This document shows positions 1-8,751 of a stretch of DNA of 64,000 nt, piece after piece. The stretch comes from VXNE01 sp965261535 (GTDB taxonomy: Bacteria; Pseudomonadota; Gammaproteobacteria; Pseudomonadales; Azotimanducaceae), in assembly GCA_965261535.1 (NCBI GenBank), contig OZ253469.1, positions 3,472,001 through 3,536,000 on the forward strand, in the 5' to 3' direction. The translations under genes and the position numbers were made by a program. Within the stretch, counting starts at the first letter, position 1, and each line of letters opens with the position of its first letter. Below the pieces are notes generated by a model. The model saw only the letters and a list, made by a program, of their open reading frames with translations, ran no database searches and had not been told where the DNA came from.

Positions 1-37
1 CGCTTTTCCCCAATATAATCAATGCGTTGAGAGTTTT

Positions 38-55
38 CGGACAAGAACTAATTAG
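38..55. repeat. 18-bp direct repeat, copy A
   Basis: CGGACAAGAACTAATTAG occurs here and again, identical and in the same orientation, at 3601-3618. The 7 bases after each copy still agree at five positions. The two copies bracket about 3.5 kb of IS relics and orphan genes. They could be att-like or target-site duplications, or the same terminal sequence of two IS copies in the same orientation; the sequence alone does not decide. Confidence 0.6.
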
Positions 56-215
56 GTAAGCGTTCGGTCGTCCCGTGACGGCGGGCAGGGTGTCACCGGT
101 TGAGGACTCGTTTCCAGTCTTTTCCGAGCGGCCGGAGCCAGATGTCCTTTCGAGGCTTGTCGAACTGCCTTTGCCGATCATGGCGCCCGCGTCCCCGGGT
201 GACGTCTCACCCTGA

Positions 216-1612
216 TTGACGCGCTACATGGCGGAGAAGCGCCTGCGGCAGCGCGAGGCGGCCGAGCGGCTGGGGCTGAGCGTCCGTCAGGTGAAGCGGC
301 TGCTGGCGCGCTACCGCGAGCGGGGGCCGTCGGGTCTGGTTTCGGGGCGCCGAGGCAAGCCGTCGAACAACGCCATGGCGCAAGCGGCGCGGCGCGAGGC
401 GATGGAACTGGTGCGCGAGCGCCACCCGGACTTCGCCCGCGAGAAGCTGGTGGAGGAGCACGGTCATCGGCTGTCGGTGGAGACGCTGCGCCAGTGGATG
501 ATCGCGGATGGCCTGTGGCGGGCGAAGGCGCGGCGGGCGATGCGGGTGCACCAGAGCCGTCCGCGGCGGGAGTGCGTGGGGGACCTGGTTCGAGGATCGC
601 GGGCCGACGTGCGTGCTCATCGTGTACGTCGATGACGCGACGACGCGGCCGCTGGCGACGGGGTTCTTCGCCGAGGAGACGACCGCGGCGCACATGAAGA
701 CGACGCGGGCGCATCTGGCGGCCCACGGCCGGCCGGTGGCGTACTACTCGGACCGCCACAGCGTGTTTCGGGTCAACAAGAAGGACAGGGAGGACGAGCT
801 GACGCAGTTCTCGCGGGCTTTGCGGACGCTGGATATCGCGGCGATCCACGCGCGCAGCCCGCAAGCGAAGGGACGCGTCGAACGGGCGAACAAAACGCTC
901 GGGACCGGCTGGTGAAGGAGATGCGGCTGCGCGGCATCTCCGACATGGCGGCGGGCAATGCCTATCTGCCGGAGTTCATGGCGGACTTCAACCGGCGTTT
1001 CGCGGTGGCGCCGCGGAGCCCGGAAGACGCCCACCGCGCGGTTCTGCGCGACGCGGAGGAGCTGGACCTGATTTTTTGCGAGCACCACCGGCGCAAGCTG
1101 ACGAAGAACCTGACCATCAGGTTCGAGTGCCGCGAGTACCAGGCGACGGGCCGGGGCAGGGGGTATCGCCCGCGCGGCGCGGAGGTGACGGCGTGCAAGG
1201 CCTTCGACGGCTCGGCGACGGTGCTGCGCGAAGGCCGCGAGCTGCCGGCGCGGCTGCTGGCCCGGGGCGAGGAGCCGATTCCGCTGGAGGACGGCAAGAC
1301 CGTGCGCGAGCGCGGCGGCCGGAGGATGAAGCCGCGAGCGCCGGCGAACGCGCCGTGGACTTGTGGACGAGTCCCGCGGACCGGCGCGCGCCCTTCGGGG
1401 CGTGTGGACAGCCCGTGGACAACGCGCTCGGCCGACTCGCCATCGATCAGGCGTTGCCGCCGCGCGTTGCCCACCGGCTGCCCACACTCGCGCGCCTCTC
1501 GCCCACAACCCCACAGCTCAAGCAACAAGGTTTTCTTCTCGAAAAAGAGGGGAAGGCCCGAACCGCAAAAAGGGGACATTTCGAGCCACTTGCGCTGTAC
1601 GGAGAGCCATGA
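216..1612 (+). pseudogene. ISNCY-type transposase, multiply broken
   Basis: This is the relic of an ISNCY (IS1202-like) DDE transposase. The N-terminal helix-turn-helix is readable (RLRQREAAERLGLSVRQVKR), followed by SVETLRQWM. The DDE core follows in a second frame from about 590 (VYVDDATTRPLATGF, YYSDRHSVFRVNKKD, QAKGRVERANKTL). The C-terminal part continues in a third frame from about 905 (VKEMRLRGISDMAAGNAYLPEF). The first break near 583-590 removes the short stretch between CVGDL and WFEDRGP, which in intact relatives holds the first catalytic Asp in a DGS motif. The second break, near 900, is a 1-2 nt loss. A further frame change lies in the C-terminal tail, where KRGHF is read from yet another frame. 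The element cannot encode active transposase. Family-level identification is from remembered motifs. Confidence 0.8.
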
Positions 1613-1966
1613 AAAAACAACGACTTGCGGGCCACCGATCTTTTCTTTACCCCAAGAAACGCCGCATTTCGGACGTTTTCCGACCTCACGGGCCTTGAAT
1701 CCGAGATTTCCACCCCAACGCCCCGTGATTACCCCAAGCCGTCGAAGTAGGAATAATTCGCATTTGGACACCGTGAAGACCCCACAACGACCAGTTTGAC
1801 CATCTGTCGCGCCCCCGCACGCCTCGCCGAGGCTCTGATTGCTGGGCAACCGGCCGCAATCCGGCGAGGTCCGCCAAAAACCCCTACAGCGCAAGTGCCT
1901 CATTTCAACTTTGGGTTGACAAAAACGTTTTGCGCACGTGCGCTCCAAGCGCTATAGTCTCCAACT
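1613..1966. other. intergenic tail of the IS relic plus a promoter
   Basis: No gene is visible. The first part is probably the degraded right end of the ISNCY-type element. The last 40 bp hold the promoter described separately. A TTGACA at 1916-1921 lies too far (31 nt) from the TATAGT to pair with it. Confidence 0.4.
1930..1958 (+). promoter_or_regulatory. sigma70-like promoter, probably leaderless
   Basis: TTGCGC (1930-1935) and TATAGT (1953-1958) are separated by exactly 17 nt. The -10 box ends 8 nt before the ATG at 1967, so a start site at the usual distance would fall on or next to the start codon. No Shine-Dalgarno sequence can fit. This predicts a leaderless mRNA for the gene that follows. 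Confidence 0.45.
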
Positions 1967-2965
1967 ATGGAAATGCTGGGTCGAATCATCGCAGCCGTTT
2001 TCTTGCTGTTCGCTTGCGGGGCGGCTAGCGCGCAGGTCACCACGTCGAGCCGCCACGGCTGCTACCTCCAAGAGGCCGAACATGGTCGGGACACCAGCCA
2101 TGTGTCGCACGCCGTCCCCGACGACTGGTCCGCGCACTCGGATACGCACACCGTCTTATTTGGCGCACGACTTGTCGAATGCCACCATCACAACGCCGCA
2201 TCGCAAGCTCCCGATAATCCGCCGCCCGCGACTTCCGTGCCGCCCGCGACTTCCGTGCCGCCCGCGACTTCCGTGCCGCCCGCGCAAGACGATGGCACCG
2301 AACCTCCTCTTCCTCCCGAAGACGAGACGCCGCCGCCCGCGCTTCCGGAACCTCCGCCCGCGACTTCCGTGCCGCCCGCGCAAGACGATGGCACCGAACC
2401 TCCTCTTCCTCCCGAAGACGAGACGCCGCCGCCCGAACCGGAAGCCGATGAAATGCACGTCGAGCCCGATAACACATTCCTGCTGTATTGGAGAGGTCAC
2501 CCGGAGGGGGAGATTATCAGCGCCGACTATCAGTGGCTGATAGGGAATAAAGATGGGCCCATGACAGAAAAATGCGAGGAGCGCACTCCGAACGACATAG
2601 ACTCCGGTCTATTCGACTGCGACGGTTGGGAACGAATCATGGACGGCGACTACACGCCGACCTATTTGGCTGTCAGCACCAGGGCGCAGCCGAAATCCTC
2701 CAATCGCGGCGGCGGGCCCGTGCTGAAATGCCCGAATGATCTCGACAACTGGTCCATCGTGTTGTCGTTCGATGGCGTGCGCCGTCTGACGTACCCCGTT
2801 ACGTCGAACGAATTGCTCACGGTCGAAACGGTCGGCGACGAAACGCCCACGGCTTGCAAGTTTGGGCTGGGTGAAATTGAACGACAGTCGATGAGCTGGG
2901 GCGCGCGTATTGTCGGCACGCGCCTGGGTGTGCGTTTTCCGTTTGTTCCGCGAGAATCGAGGTAG
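1967..2965 (+). CDS. secreted proline-rich hypothetical protein
   Basis: I do not recognise the family. The 332-residue product starts with a clear Sec signal peptide (MEMLGRIIAAVFLLFACG, cleavage after ASA). A Cys/His-rich segment follows (HGCYLQEAEHGRDTSHVSHA and VECHHHN). Residues about 86-160 form a proline-rich linker built of PPATSV and PPAQDDGTEPPLPPEDETP repeats. The remaining ~170 residues are a globular domain with four or five cysteines. It is therefore a periplasmic or extracellular protein with a flexible linker between two domains. Its neighbours are IS relics and a broken secreted nuclease gene, so it probably belongs to an acquired or decaying accessory block. ATG 1967 is chosen because the signal peptide starts there; ATG 1973 is the alternative. 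Confidence 0.6.
   Translation: MEMLGRIIAAVFLLFACGAASAQVTTSSRHGCYLQEAEHGRDTSHVSHAVPDDWSAHSDTHTVLFGARLVECHHHNAASQAPDNPPPATSVPPATSVPPATSVPPAQDDGTEPPLPPEDETPPPALPEPPPATSVPPAQDDGTEPPLPPEDETPPPEPEADEMHVEPDNTFLLYWRGHPEGEIISADYQWLIGNKDGPMTEKCEERTPNDIDSGLFDCDGWERIMDGDYTPTYLAVSTRAQPKSSNRGGGPVLKCPNDLDNWSIVLSFDGVRRLTYPVTSNELLTVETVGDETPTACKFGLGEIERQSMSWGARIVGTRLGVRFPFVPRESR
2222..2435 (+). repeat. tandem and duplicated proline-linker repeats
   Basis: An 18-bp unit, CCGCCCGCGACTTCCGTG, is repeated three times perfectly at 2222-2275. An 82-bp block starting with the third unit (2258-2339) is duplicated exactly at 2354-2435. Both lie in frame in the proline-rich linker of the 1967-2965 gene, so linker length can change by slippage or recombination. 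Confidence 0.9.
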
Positions 2966-2973
2966 CATGAATC

Positions 2974-3147
2974 GTGAAGGTTAGAGTCGTCGCGGTCATC
3001 GTTCTGGCTTCCGTCAACGCTCTTGCGGAGTCGTGGCGCGGGCTGACCTGACGCGGTCGAGCCTGAATATCGCTGCGCCCCCTACAGCGCCAAGGCGTAC
3101 CGCTACCCGCGGACCGCTGACATAATGATCGTGGAGCGGCTCGGCTG
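2974..3147 (+). pseudogene. 5' fragment of a secreted HNH-endonuclease-like gene
   Basis: A GTG at 2974 opens a typical signal peptide (MKVRVVAVIVLASVNALAES). The frame stops after 25 codons, but a shift gives VEPEYRCAPYSAKAYRYPRT followed by ADIMIVERLG. That matches the start of small secreted HNH nucleases (GmrSD C-terminal-like/DUF1524 type), which carry a CxPYxxxxYxYPxxxExxIV signature. The HNH catalytic part (DIEHIVxxSEAHDSGLC in relatives) is absent because the sequence runs into transposase remains at about 3148. The gene is dead by both a frameshift and a 3' truncation. The family assignment rests on a short motif. Confidence 0.45.
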
Positions 3148-3368
3148 GAAGGTGGACAAGCGCCGCGAGCTGGCAGCGCATCAACCGCCGCTTGCTGGGC
3201 GCGGCGCGCGACGAAGTAAGGTCGAGCCGGGGGATCAAGTCCGCGTCGACAGCACGGTGACCCATACGCACATTCTGGAGCCTTCGGACAGCTAGCTGCT
3301 ACGTGCAGTCGGCGGTGTTAGCGCACAACCTGACGCGACTCGTTCGGCTGCGGCCCAAACCCGTCTGA
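3148..3368 (+). pseudogene. internally deleted DDE transposase relic
   Basis: One frame gives GDQVRVDSTVTHTHILEPSD ending in a stop at 3293. That is the R-x-D-S-T-V...PSD(S) motif around the first catalytic Asp of IS1182/ISNCY-like DDE transposases. A second frame from 3300 gives YVQSAVLAHNLTRLVRLRPK followed by PV and a stop at 3366, which resembles the C-terminus of the same group. The ~250 residues normally between these motifs are missing, so an internal deletion joined N-terminal and C-terminal pieces out of frame. About 230 bp of unassigned sequence separates the stop from the 18-bp repeat at 3601. Confidence 0.5.
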
Positions 3369-3600
3369 CGCCCCCGATCGCCCGTTGTCGCGGACCGGTT
3401 CGGAAAACCGGCGGACGCCCCTTGCCCGTCCGCTTCGAAATGGCGGTTTGTCGGGCGGAACGAGCGCCGGGAAGCGCTGGCGGGGGGCGAGTTGGGCCGG
3501 GATCTGGCCGAGATCGCGCCATTTTTGTCGCCCGGCGAAGCGTGGGAGACAATGATCGGCCCGCTTCAACCCAGCCTCGATTCCAAGGCTCGTCCTTATA

Positions 3601-3618
3601 CGGACAAGAACTAATTAG
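3601..3618. repeat. 18-bp direct repeat, copy B
   Basis: Second perfect copy of CGGACAAGAACTAATTAG (first at 38-55). It lies just downstream of the DDE transposase relic and 83 bp before the TonB-dependent receptor start. It may be the outer end of that IS. Confidence 0.6.
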
Positions 3619-3700
3619 CTGAGCGATGGGAGAGGTTACAATGGTCGGCGTTTGGTATCCTTTCGTTAACAACTTGAAATATGCATGGAGTGGAAGCAAC

Positions 3701-6700
3701 ATGGACAAAGTGACGCAGCAACCCGTGCGGTCTGGCCCCTTCGGTCGATCGGCGTTAGGGAGCGCTCTCGCGCTTCTGCTTGTAGCCGTAGTCGGCACCG
3801 GTGGGGGCATCGCGTTTGCCCAGGAAACGGACGAAGACGCCGCGGAGGCGGAGGCGTCCGGGAGCGAAACCGAATCCGAGGACGAACTCGAAACCGTGGT
3901 GGTTACGGGCAGCCGGCTGACCGGGAACCCTTCCGAGTTGTCGCGCAATGTGATCGTGATGGACCGGCAGGACATTCGCGCCACCGGCGAATTCACCCTG
4001 CCTCGCGTGCTTCAGCAACTGCCGCAGAACACCAACCCCACCAACGCGACCCGCGGCTCCTATCTTAACGGCGTAAACAACAAGACCGGTGCCGCGACCG
4101 TGAACCTGCGCGGTCTGGGCAGCGAGTCCACGTTGATCCTGGTCGATGGTCGCCGTGTGGGCTACAGCGGCATCCTGGGCGGCGTCACCGACATCTCCAC
4201 GATTCCGCTATCCATGGTGGAGCGCATAGAGATCCTGCTCGACGGTGCGTCCGCCGTGTACGGTTCCGACGCCGTGGGCGGCGTGGTGAATATCATCACT
4301 CGCAAGGACTACGCCGGTGTCGAAGTGGATGTGGACTACGCCCGTCCCGACGCCAGCGGATCCGATGAAAACCGCGTCAGTGTCGCAGGCGGCTTCGCCT
4401 GGACCGGCGGGCGCGCCACGGTGGGCTACGAGCGCTACCAGGACTCCGGGTTGGATTCCTCTCTGCGCGAGTCGATCATTCTCCAAAACCGCCTGCTGAC
4501 GACCAGGCAGAAGAACACCGCACCGGGCCCGCAAATACGCGTCTGGAGTTGGTTCTTCGACGAGACCTGCACGCCGATAACGGCCATTCTTTGGGACGTG
4601 AATGGCTCCCTGCTTACCAATGCCGAATACGCGGCCCTGGACGATGAACAGAAAGCCAACGCCACGTGTCTCAATGACTTGACTCTGCCCCGGGGATTCC
4701 GCCATACCGACGACCTGAACAGCATCGACGCGTTCGGCGAACAGAATTGGGGCGAGGAAGCCGAGGTGGGCTTCAGCTTGCTCCCGACGCAAGGCTACGA
4801 TGTGGTCAACATCGGTATTGACCAGGAACTCGCTGATATCGGGGTCTTGCATGCCAACCTGCGATTGGGGACAAAGGAATCCGCGTCGGAAAACGGCCTG
4901 AACCAACGCAGCGCCGTCCTGCACGCCAACAGTCCTTTCAATCCATTCGGCAGGCAGGTCACTCTGACGGGTCTGGCCACCGATCAGCCGCCCAGCTCCT
5001 TCGAATCCGAAGAGGACACGCTCTCTGCCAACGTCGGCCTCGAAGGTTCGGTAGGCACCTGGACGTGGCAAGCCGAGTACGGCCAGTCCCGGCAGGATGG
5101 CGACACCACGCGCATCAACGTGCGGCATCCAGACTACTATAACGGCGTCAACAGCGACGGTGTCACCCATTCGGTGATCGCGCGTCAGAGAGGCGGGTCC
5201 GAGGCTGACTGCCAGGCGCTGCAAGCTGAGCTTGGCGGCTCGCGCTACACGTATTCCACGTTCTTCGGCGGCCAATGCTCGGTCTTCGGCGCACCGCCCG
5301 ACCCCATCGATCCCTTCGGCGACATCAGTGCCTGGATCATTCCAGATGTGGATGCCGGGTACACGAATCAGCAGACCCGGTTGGAAGCACTCGTGCGCGG
5401 CAGCGTGTTCGACCTGCCCGGCGGCACCGTCGCGCTGGTGTTGGGCTACGACTTCCGCGAGGACGTGCTCGACTCCTTCTCCGAGTTCAACACCTTCCAA
5501 TACATCCATAGCTCCCGCTCTGCCACTGGCAGCGCCCCATTCAACTCGCGCATCGCTCGGGACAGCCACGGGGTGTTCGTGGAAGGATTGGTGCCGGTGA
5601 TCGGCGCGAGCAATGCTTCGGATTTGGCACAACGCCTGAACCTGACCTTCTCGGCCCGCTACGACTCGTATTCCAACGTGGAGGTGGAGTACCGGCAGTC
5701 CGATATCGACGAAGGCGGAACGCTGGAGGCGGCGGACCCGGGCAGCAAGACAACGTGGAGTGTCGGCATGGTATACGAGCCGATAGACAGCCTGCGGTTG
5801 AAGGCCGACGTGTCGACTTCGTTTGTAGCTCCGCAATTGAACCAGTTACTGTCGAGGGTACGAACAAACGTCAACGCCTTCCTGTGGTACTACGTTCCTG
5901 GTGGTACCGGGGCGATCGCCCAACAGCGCGGTAACGTCATCGAGTTCCGAGGCGGCAACGACAAATTGACCCCTGAGACCGCCGATACGGTAAGCATATC
6001 TGCCGAGTTTTCGCCGTGCTTCCTGCCGGGCGCCCTCTTCAGGGCCAGTTGGAGCGAAACAGAGTTCGTGAATCGCATCGTCAAGCTGAGCGTCCCAATC
6101 GTCGACCTCGACGATCTGCCGTCGAATGTGGTTTACAACGCCAGCGAGGACACCTACACCGTAGACAACCGCTGGATCAACGCTGCGGCCGTGAACCGCG
6201 ATGGCCTCGACCTCGAGGTGCGCTACAACTGGGAGATAGCCGCCAACGAATTCGATCTGACCTTCCGGCGTGCATACACCAACCGGTACGAAGTGGTACA
6301 GGACGCGGCGAGCGGCATCGTCCACGATCTGGTCTCCATGCGGGACGACACCGGGCCGGAGGACACCACCCTGGCGCCGGTTCCGAAGCACCAGACCAGC
6401 ATGCAGTTGACCTGGGCGTACGGCGGCCTGTTTGCCAGCTTGGACGCGCATAGGGCGGAGGAGACGACGATCCTCATCGCGTCCAACAGGGAGCACGTCA
6501 CGGACCCGGCCAAGAACTACGATCTGGTGCTGGGCTACGAATTCGATCAGGATACGTTCTTCGCGGCGCCTTCGTGGATGGGCGGCATGAACGCCACGCT
6601 GACGATCAACAACCTGGGCGATTCGTTCGCGGAAACAACCAACATTGACCCGGAAACCGGCGCCCGCCAGAAGTACGAGGTGAATCCCATCTACGAATGG

Positions 6701-6745
6701 ACCCAGGGACGCTCGTATCGGCTGTCGCTGCACAAGTCGTTCTGA
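3701..6745 (+). CDS. TonB-dependent outer-membrane receptor
   Basis: A 1014-residue TonB-dependent receptor that would import an unknown ligand across the outer membrane using TonB/ExbBD energy. A signal peptide (SALGSALALLLVAVVGTGGG..AFA) is followed by an acidic linker and a TonB box (ELETVVVTGSRL). A plug domain follows with NLRGLGSESTLILVDGRRV and the end-of-plug motif YGSDAVGGVVNIITRK. A large beta-barrel closes with ...GRSYRLSLHKSF, ending in the terminal aromatic residue typical of outer-membrane proteins. I start it at ATG 3701 (MDKVTQQ), which has a purine-rich GGAGTGGAAG upstream; an in-frame ATG at 3626 would add 25 residues before the signal peptide. The lipoprotein gene at 6839 follows on the same strand, so the two are likely co-transcribed. 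Substrate unknown; the pattern resembles the large receptors of marine gammaproteobacteria. Confidence 0.92.
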   Translation: MDKVTQQPVRSGPFGRSALGSALALLLVAVVGTGGGIAFAQETDEDAAEAEASGSETESEDELETVVVTGSRLTGNPSELSRNVIVMDRQDIRATGEFTLPRVLQQLPQNTNPTNATRGSYLNGVNNKTGAATVNLRGLGSESTLILVDGRRVGYSGILGGVTDISTIPLSMVERIEILLDGASAVYGSDAVGGVVNIITRKDYAGVEVDVDYARPDASGSDENRVSVAGGFAWTGGRATVGYERYQDSGLDSSLRESIILQNRLLTTRQKNTAPGPQIRVWSWFFDETCTPITAILWDVNGSLLTNAEYAALDDEQKANATCLNDLTLPRGFRHTDDLNSIDAFGEQNWGEEAEVGFSLLPTQGYDVVNIGIDQELADIGVLHANLRLGTKESASENGLNQRSAVLHANSPFNPFGRQVTLTGLATDQPPSSFESEEDTLSANVGLEGSVGTWTWQAEYGQSRQDGDTTRINVRHPDYYNGVNSDGVTHSVIARQRGGSEADCQALQAELGGSRYTYSTFFGGQCSVFGAPPDPIDPFGDISAWIIPDVDAGYTNQQTRLEALVRGSVFDLPGGTVALVLGYDFREDVLDSFSEFNTFQYIHSSRSATGSAPFNSRIARDSHGVFVEGLVPVIGASNASDLAQRLNLTFSARYDSYSNVEVEYRQSDIDEGGTLEAADPGSKTTWSVGMVYEPIDSLRLKADVSTSFVAPQLNQLLSRVRTNVNAFLWYYVPGGTGAIAQQRGNVIEFRGGNDKLTPETADTVSISAEFSPCFLPGALFRASWSETEFVNRIVKLSVPIVDLDDLPSNVVYNASEDTYTVDNRWINAAAVNRDGLDLEVRYNWEIAANEFDLTFRRAYTNRYEVVQDAASGIVHDLVSMRDDTGPEDTTLAPVPKHQTSMQLTWAYGGLFASLDAHRAEETTILIASNREHVTDPAKNYDLVLGYEFDQDTFFAAPSWMGGMNATLTINNLGDSFAETTNIDPETGARQKYEVNPIYEWTQGRSYRLSLHKSF

Positions 6746-6838
6746 TATCGGTTGCCCGCACAGGCTGAAAGGGAGTAGAGAAGGGCGCGGTGTGACGGCC
6801 TGTGGCGCGAAGACCGGTGCGAGCCGGGACGGGAGGTC

Positions 6839-8554
6839 TTGACGCATTCACAGGCCATCCGCGCAGCGGCCGGGATGCTTGGGCTACTGCTGACCGCGGC
6901 GTGCGGGGGCGGAGGCGGGGGCAACCCGTCACCTCCGCCGCCGACTCCGCCCCCTGCGCCGCCGCCGCCGGAGCCAGACCCGGTCGGCGTCCGCTTCAAC
7001 GATGCGACAGTGGCGTCGGGCATCAGCTACGAGCATGGCTACCTGCGCCCCACGCCGGCTTCGGAACCCGAAGAGTTCGGCGGCGGCGTGGCGAGCGGCG
7101 ACTACGACGGCGATGGAATGGTGGATTTGTTCGTGCTGCGCGGCGACATCGGCCCGAACCTGCTGTACCGGAACCTGGGCGACAACGCGTTCGAAGAAGT
7201 CGGCGAAGCGGCCGGCGTGGGCTATACCAGATCCGCCAACGAGAACTACCGCCACAGTGGCCCCGCGTTCGCCGATGTCGACGGCGACGGCGACCTCGAC
7301 CTGTTCATCGGCGGAATCGAGTACGACCCGAGCTTCCTGTTTCGCAATGAAGGCGACGGTACCTTCACCGACGTGACCCAGGGGTCGGGAATCGACACGG
7401 TCTTCTCCAGGTACACCCTCTCCGCCGCCTTCGGCGACTACGATCTGGACGGCGACCTTGATCTTTTTCTCACGCATTGGGGAACCCCCAGGGTTGTGGG
7501 CGAGCACGTCGATACCGAACACCTGTGGCGCAACGACACCGCGGATGGCGTGATCCGGTTTACCGACGTAAGCCTGGCGGCGGGCATCGCGCCGAGCATC
7601 ATAGAGCCGGAGCCGGTCGGGTCCTTCGGCGGGTCGGGATTCGATTACACCTTTTCTCCCACCTTCGCTCGCATCGACACAGACCGCTACCCCGACCTGG
7701 TGATCACGGGGGACTTCCGCACCTCGATGGTCTATCTCAACAACGCCGATGGCACCTTCCGAAACGTCACCGATCGCAGCGTCATCGTGGATCGCAACGG
7801 CATGGGATCCGCCCTCGGCGACTACGACGGCGACGGCGATCTCGACTGGTTCGTCACCTCCATCTGGAGCCGGCCCGACGCCGCCGGCGATCAGCGCTTC
7901 GAGCTGGGCAACCGGCTCTACAACAATCACGATGGCCTGTTCGAGGACGTAACCGACGCCGCCGGCGTGCGCGACGGCGGCTGGGGCTGGGCGGCGTGTT
8001 TCGCCGACTTCGACAACGACACCGATCTCGACATCTACCATACCAACGGCTGGATAGTGCCCTTCGCGCCCGACCATTTCGACATGGACGCCAGCCGCCT
8101 GTTCGTGGCAGCGGGAGACGGAACCTTCAGCGAGCAAGCCGGGGAGGCGGGCATCGCGGACCGCGAAAGGGGTTACGCCGCCGTATGCGCGGACTTCGAC
8201 AACGACGGCGACGTGGACGTCTTCCAGGCGCATCGCCGTACCGAAGACTCCGCCACGCTGTGGCGCAACGACACTACGGGGAACGAATATCTGAGGGTGC
8301 GCCTTGTCGGCTCGTCGCCCAACACCCAGGCGGCGGGCGCCCGCATCCGGGCGACGGTTGGCGACAAGGAACTGCTGCGCGAGATCGTCATCGGCAGCAA
8401 CTACACGTCGCAGAACCCTGCCGTGCAGTTATTCGGTCTGGGAGGGGCATCAAGCGTGGACACCCTGGTAGTGGAATGGCCCGACGGCTCAACCACTACG
8501 CGAACCGATGTGGCCTCGGGAACGACGCTTGTACTTGAGCACCCCGACCGATGA
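6839..8554 (+). CDS. FG-GAP/ASPIC-UnbV (CRTAC1-like) lipoprotein
   Basis: The 571-residue product begins with a lipoprotein signal (LGLLLTAAC, Cys in the lipobox), then a Gly run and a Pro-rich linker (NPSPPPPTPPPAPPPPEP). It continues with repeated FG-GAP/VCBS Ca-binding loops of the form GDYDGDGxxDLF (for example SGDYDGDGMVDLF, ADVDGDGDLDLF, GDYDLDGDLDLF, ADFDNDTDLDIY, ADFDNDGDVDVF), predicting a beta-propeller. The C-terminal ~90 residues are an ASPIC/UnbV domain (NEYLRVRLVGSSPNTQAAGA...VVEWPDGS). The start is TTG 6839, with GGGAGG only 2 nt upstream; an in-frame stop at 6776 excludes longer forms apart from a CTG. It sits 93 bp after the receptor gene on the same strand. A role as surface ligand-capture partner of that receptor is inference from proximity. 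Confidence 0.85.
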   Translation: MTHSQAIRAAAGMLGLLLTAACGGGGGGNPSPPPPTPPPAPPPPEPDPVGVRFNDATVASGISYEHGYLRPTPASEPEEFGGGVASGDYDGDGMVDLFVLRGDIGPNLLYRNLGDNAFEEVGEAAGVGYTRSANENYRHSGPAFADVDGDGDLDLFIGGIEYDPSFLFRNEGDGTFTDVTQGSGIDTVFSRYTLSAAFGDYDLDGDLDLFLTHWGTPRVVGEHVDTEHLWRNDTADGVIRFTDVSLAAGIAPSIIEPEPVGSFGGSGFDYTFSPTFARIDTDRYPDLVITGDFRTSMVYLNNADGTFRNVTDRSVIVDRNGMGSALGDYDGDGDLDWFVTSIWSRPDAAGDQRFELGNRLYNNHDGLFEDVTDAAGVRDGGWGWAACFADFDNDTDLDIYHTNGWIVPFAPDHFDMDASRLFVAAGDGTFSEQAGEAGIADRERGYAAVCADFDNDGDVDVFQAHRRTEDSATLWRNDTTGNEYLRVRLVGSSPNTQAAGARIRATVGDKELLREIVIGSNYTSQNPAVQLFGLGGASSVDTLVVEWPDGSTTTRTDVASGTTLVLEHPDR

Positions 8555-8751
8555 CGGACGAGACGGCCCCAAGGGCAAGTTCCGCCCCGGAGCCGTCGTG
8601 GATGAACCGCGCAGCGGTGTACGTCAACACGCCCTTGATTCTACGGAAAGCGCGCCTCGAGACCGCGAAATCGCTCGGCCTACGGGACCTGGTGTGCGCC
8701 TTGTCCCCATAGGCCGCGTGCCTCCCTGCGACGACCCTTGGTCTCGCCTAC

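Noticed and set aside
4208..5836. 542-codon minus-strand open frame
   Set aside because: Antisense shadow of the TonB-dependent receptor; the plus-strand frame has clear plug and barrel motifs.
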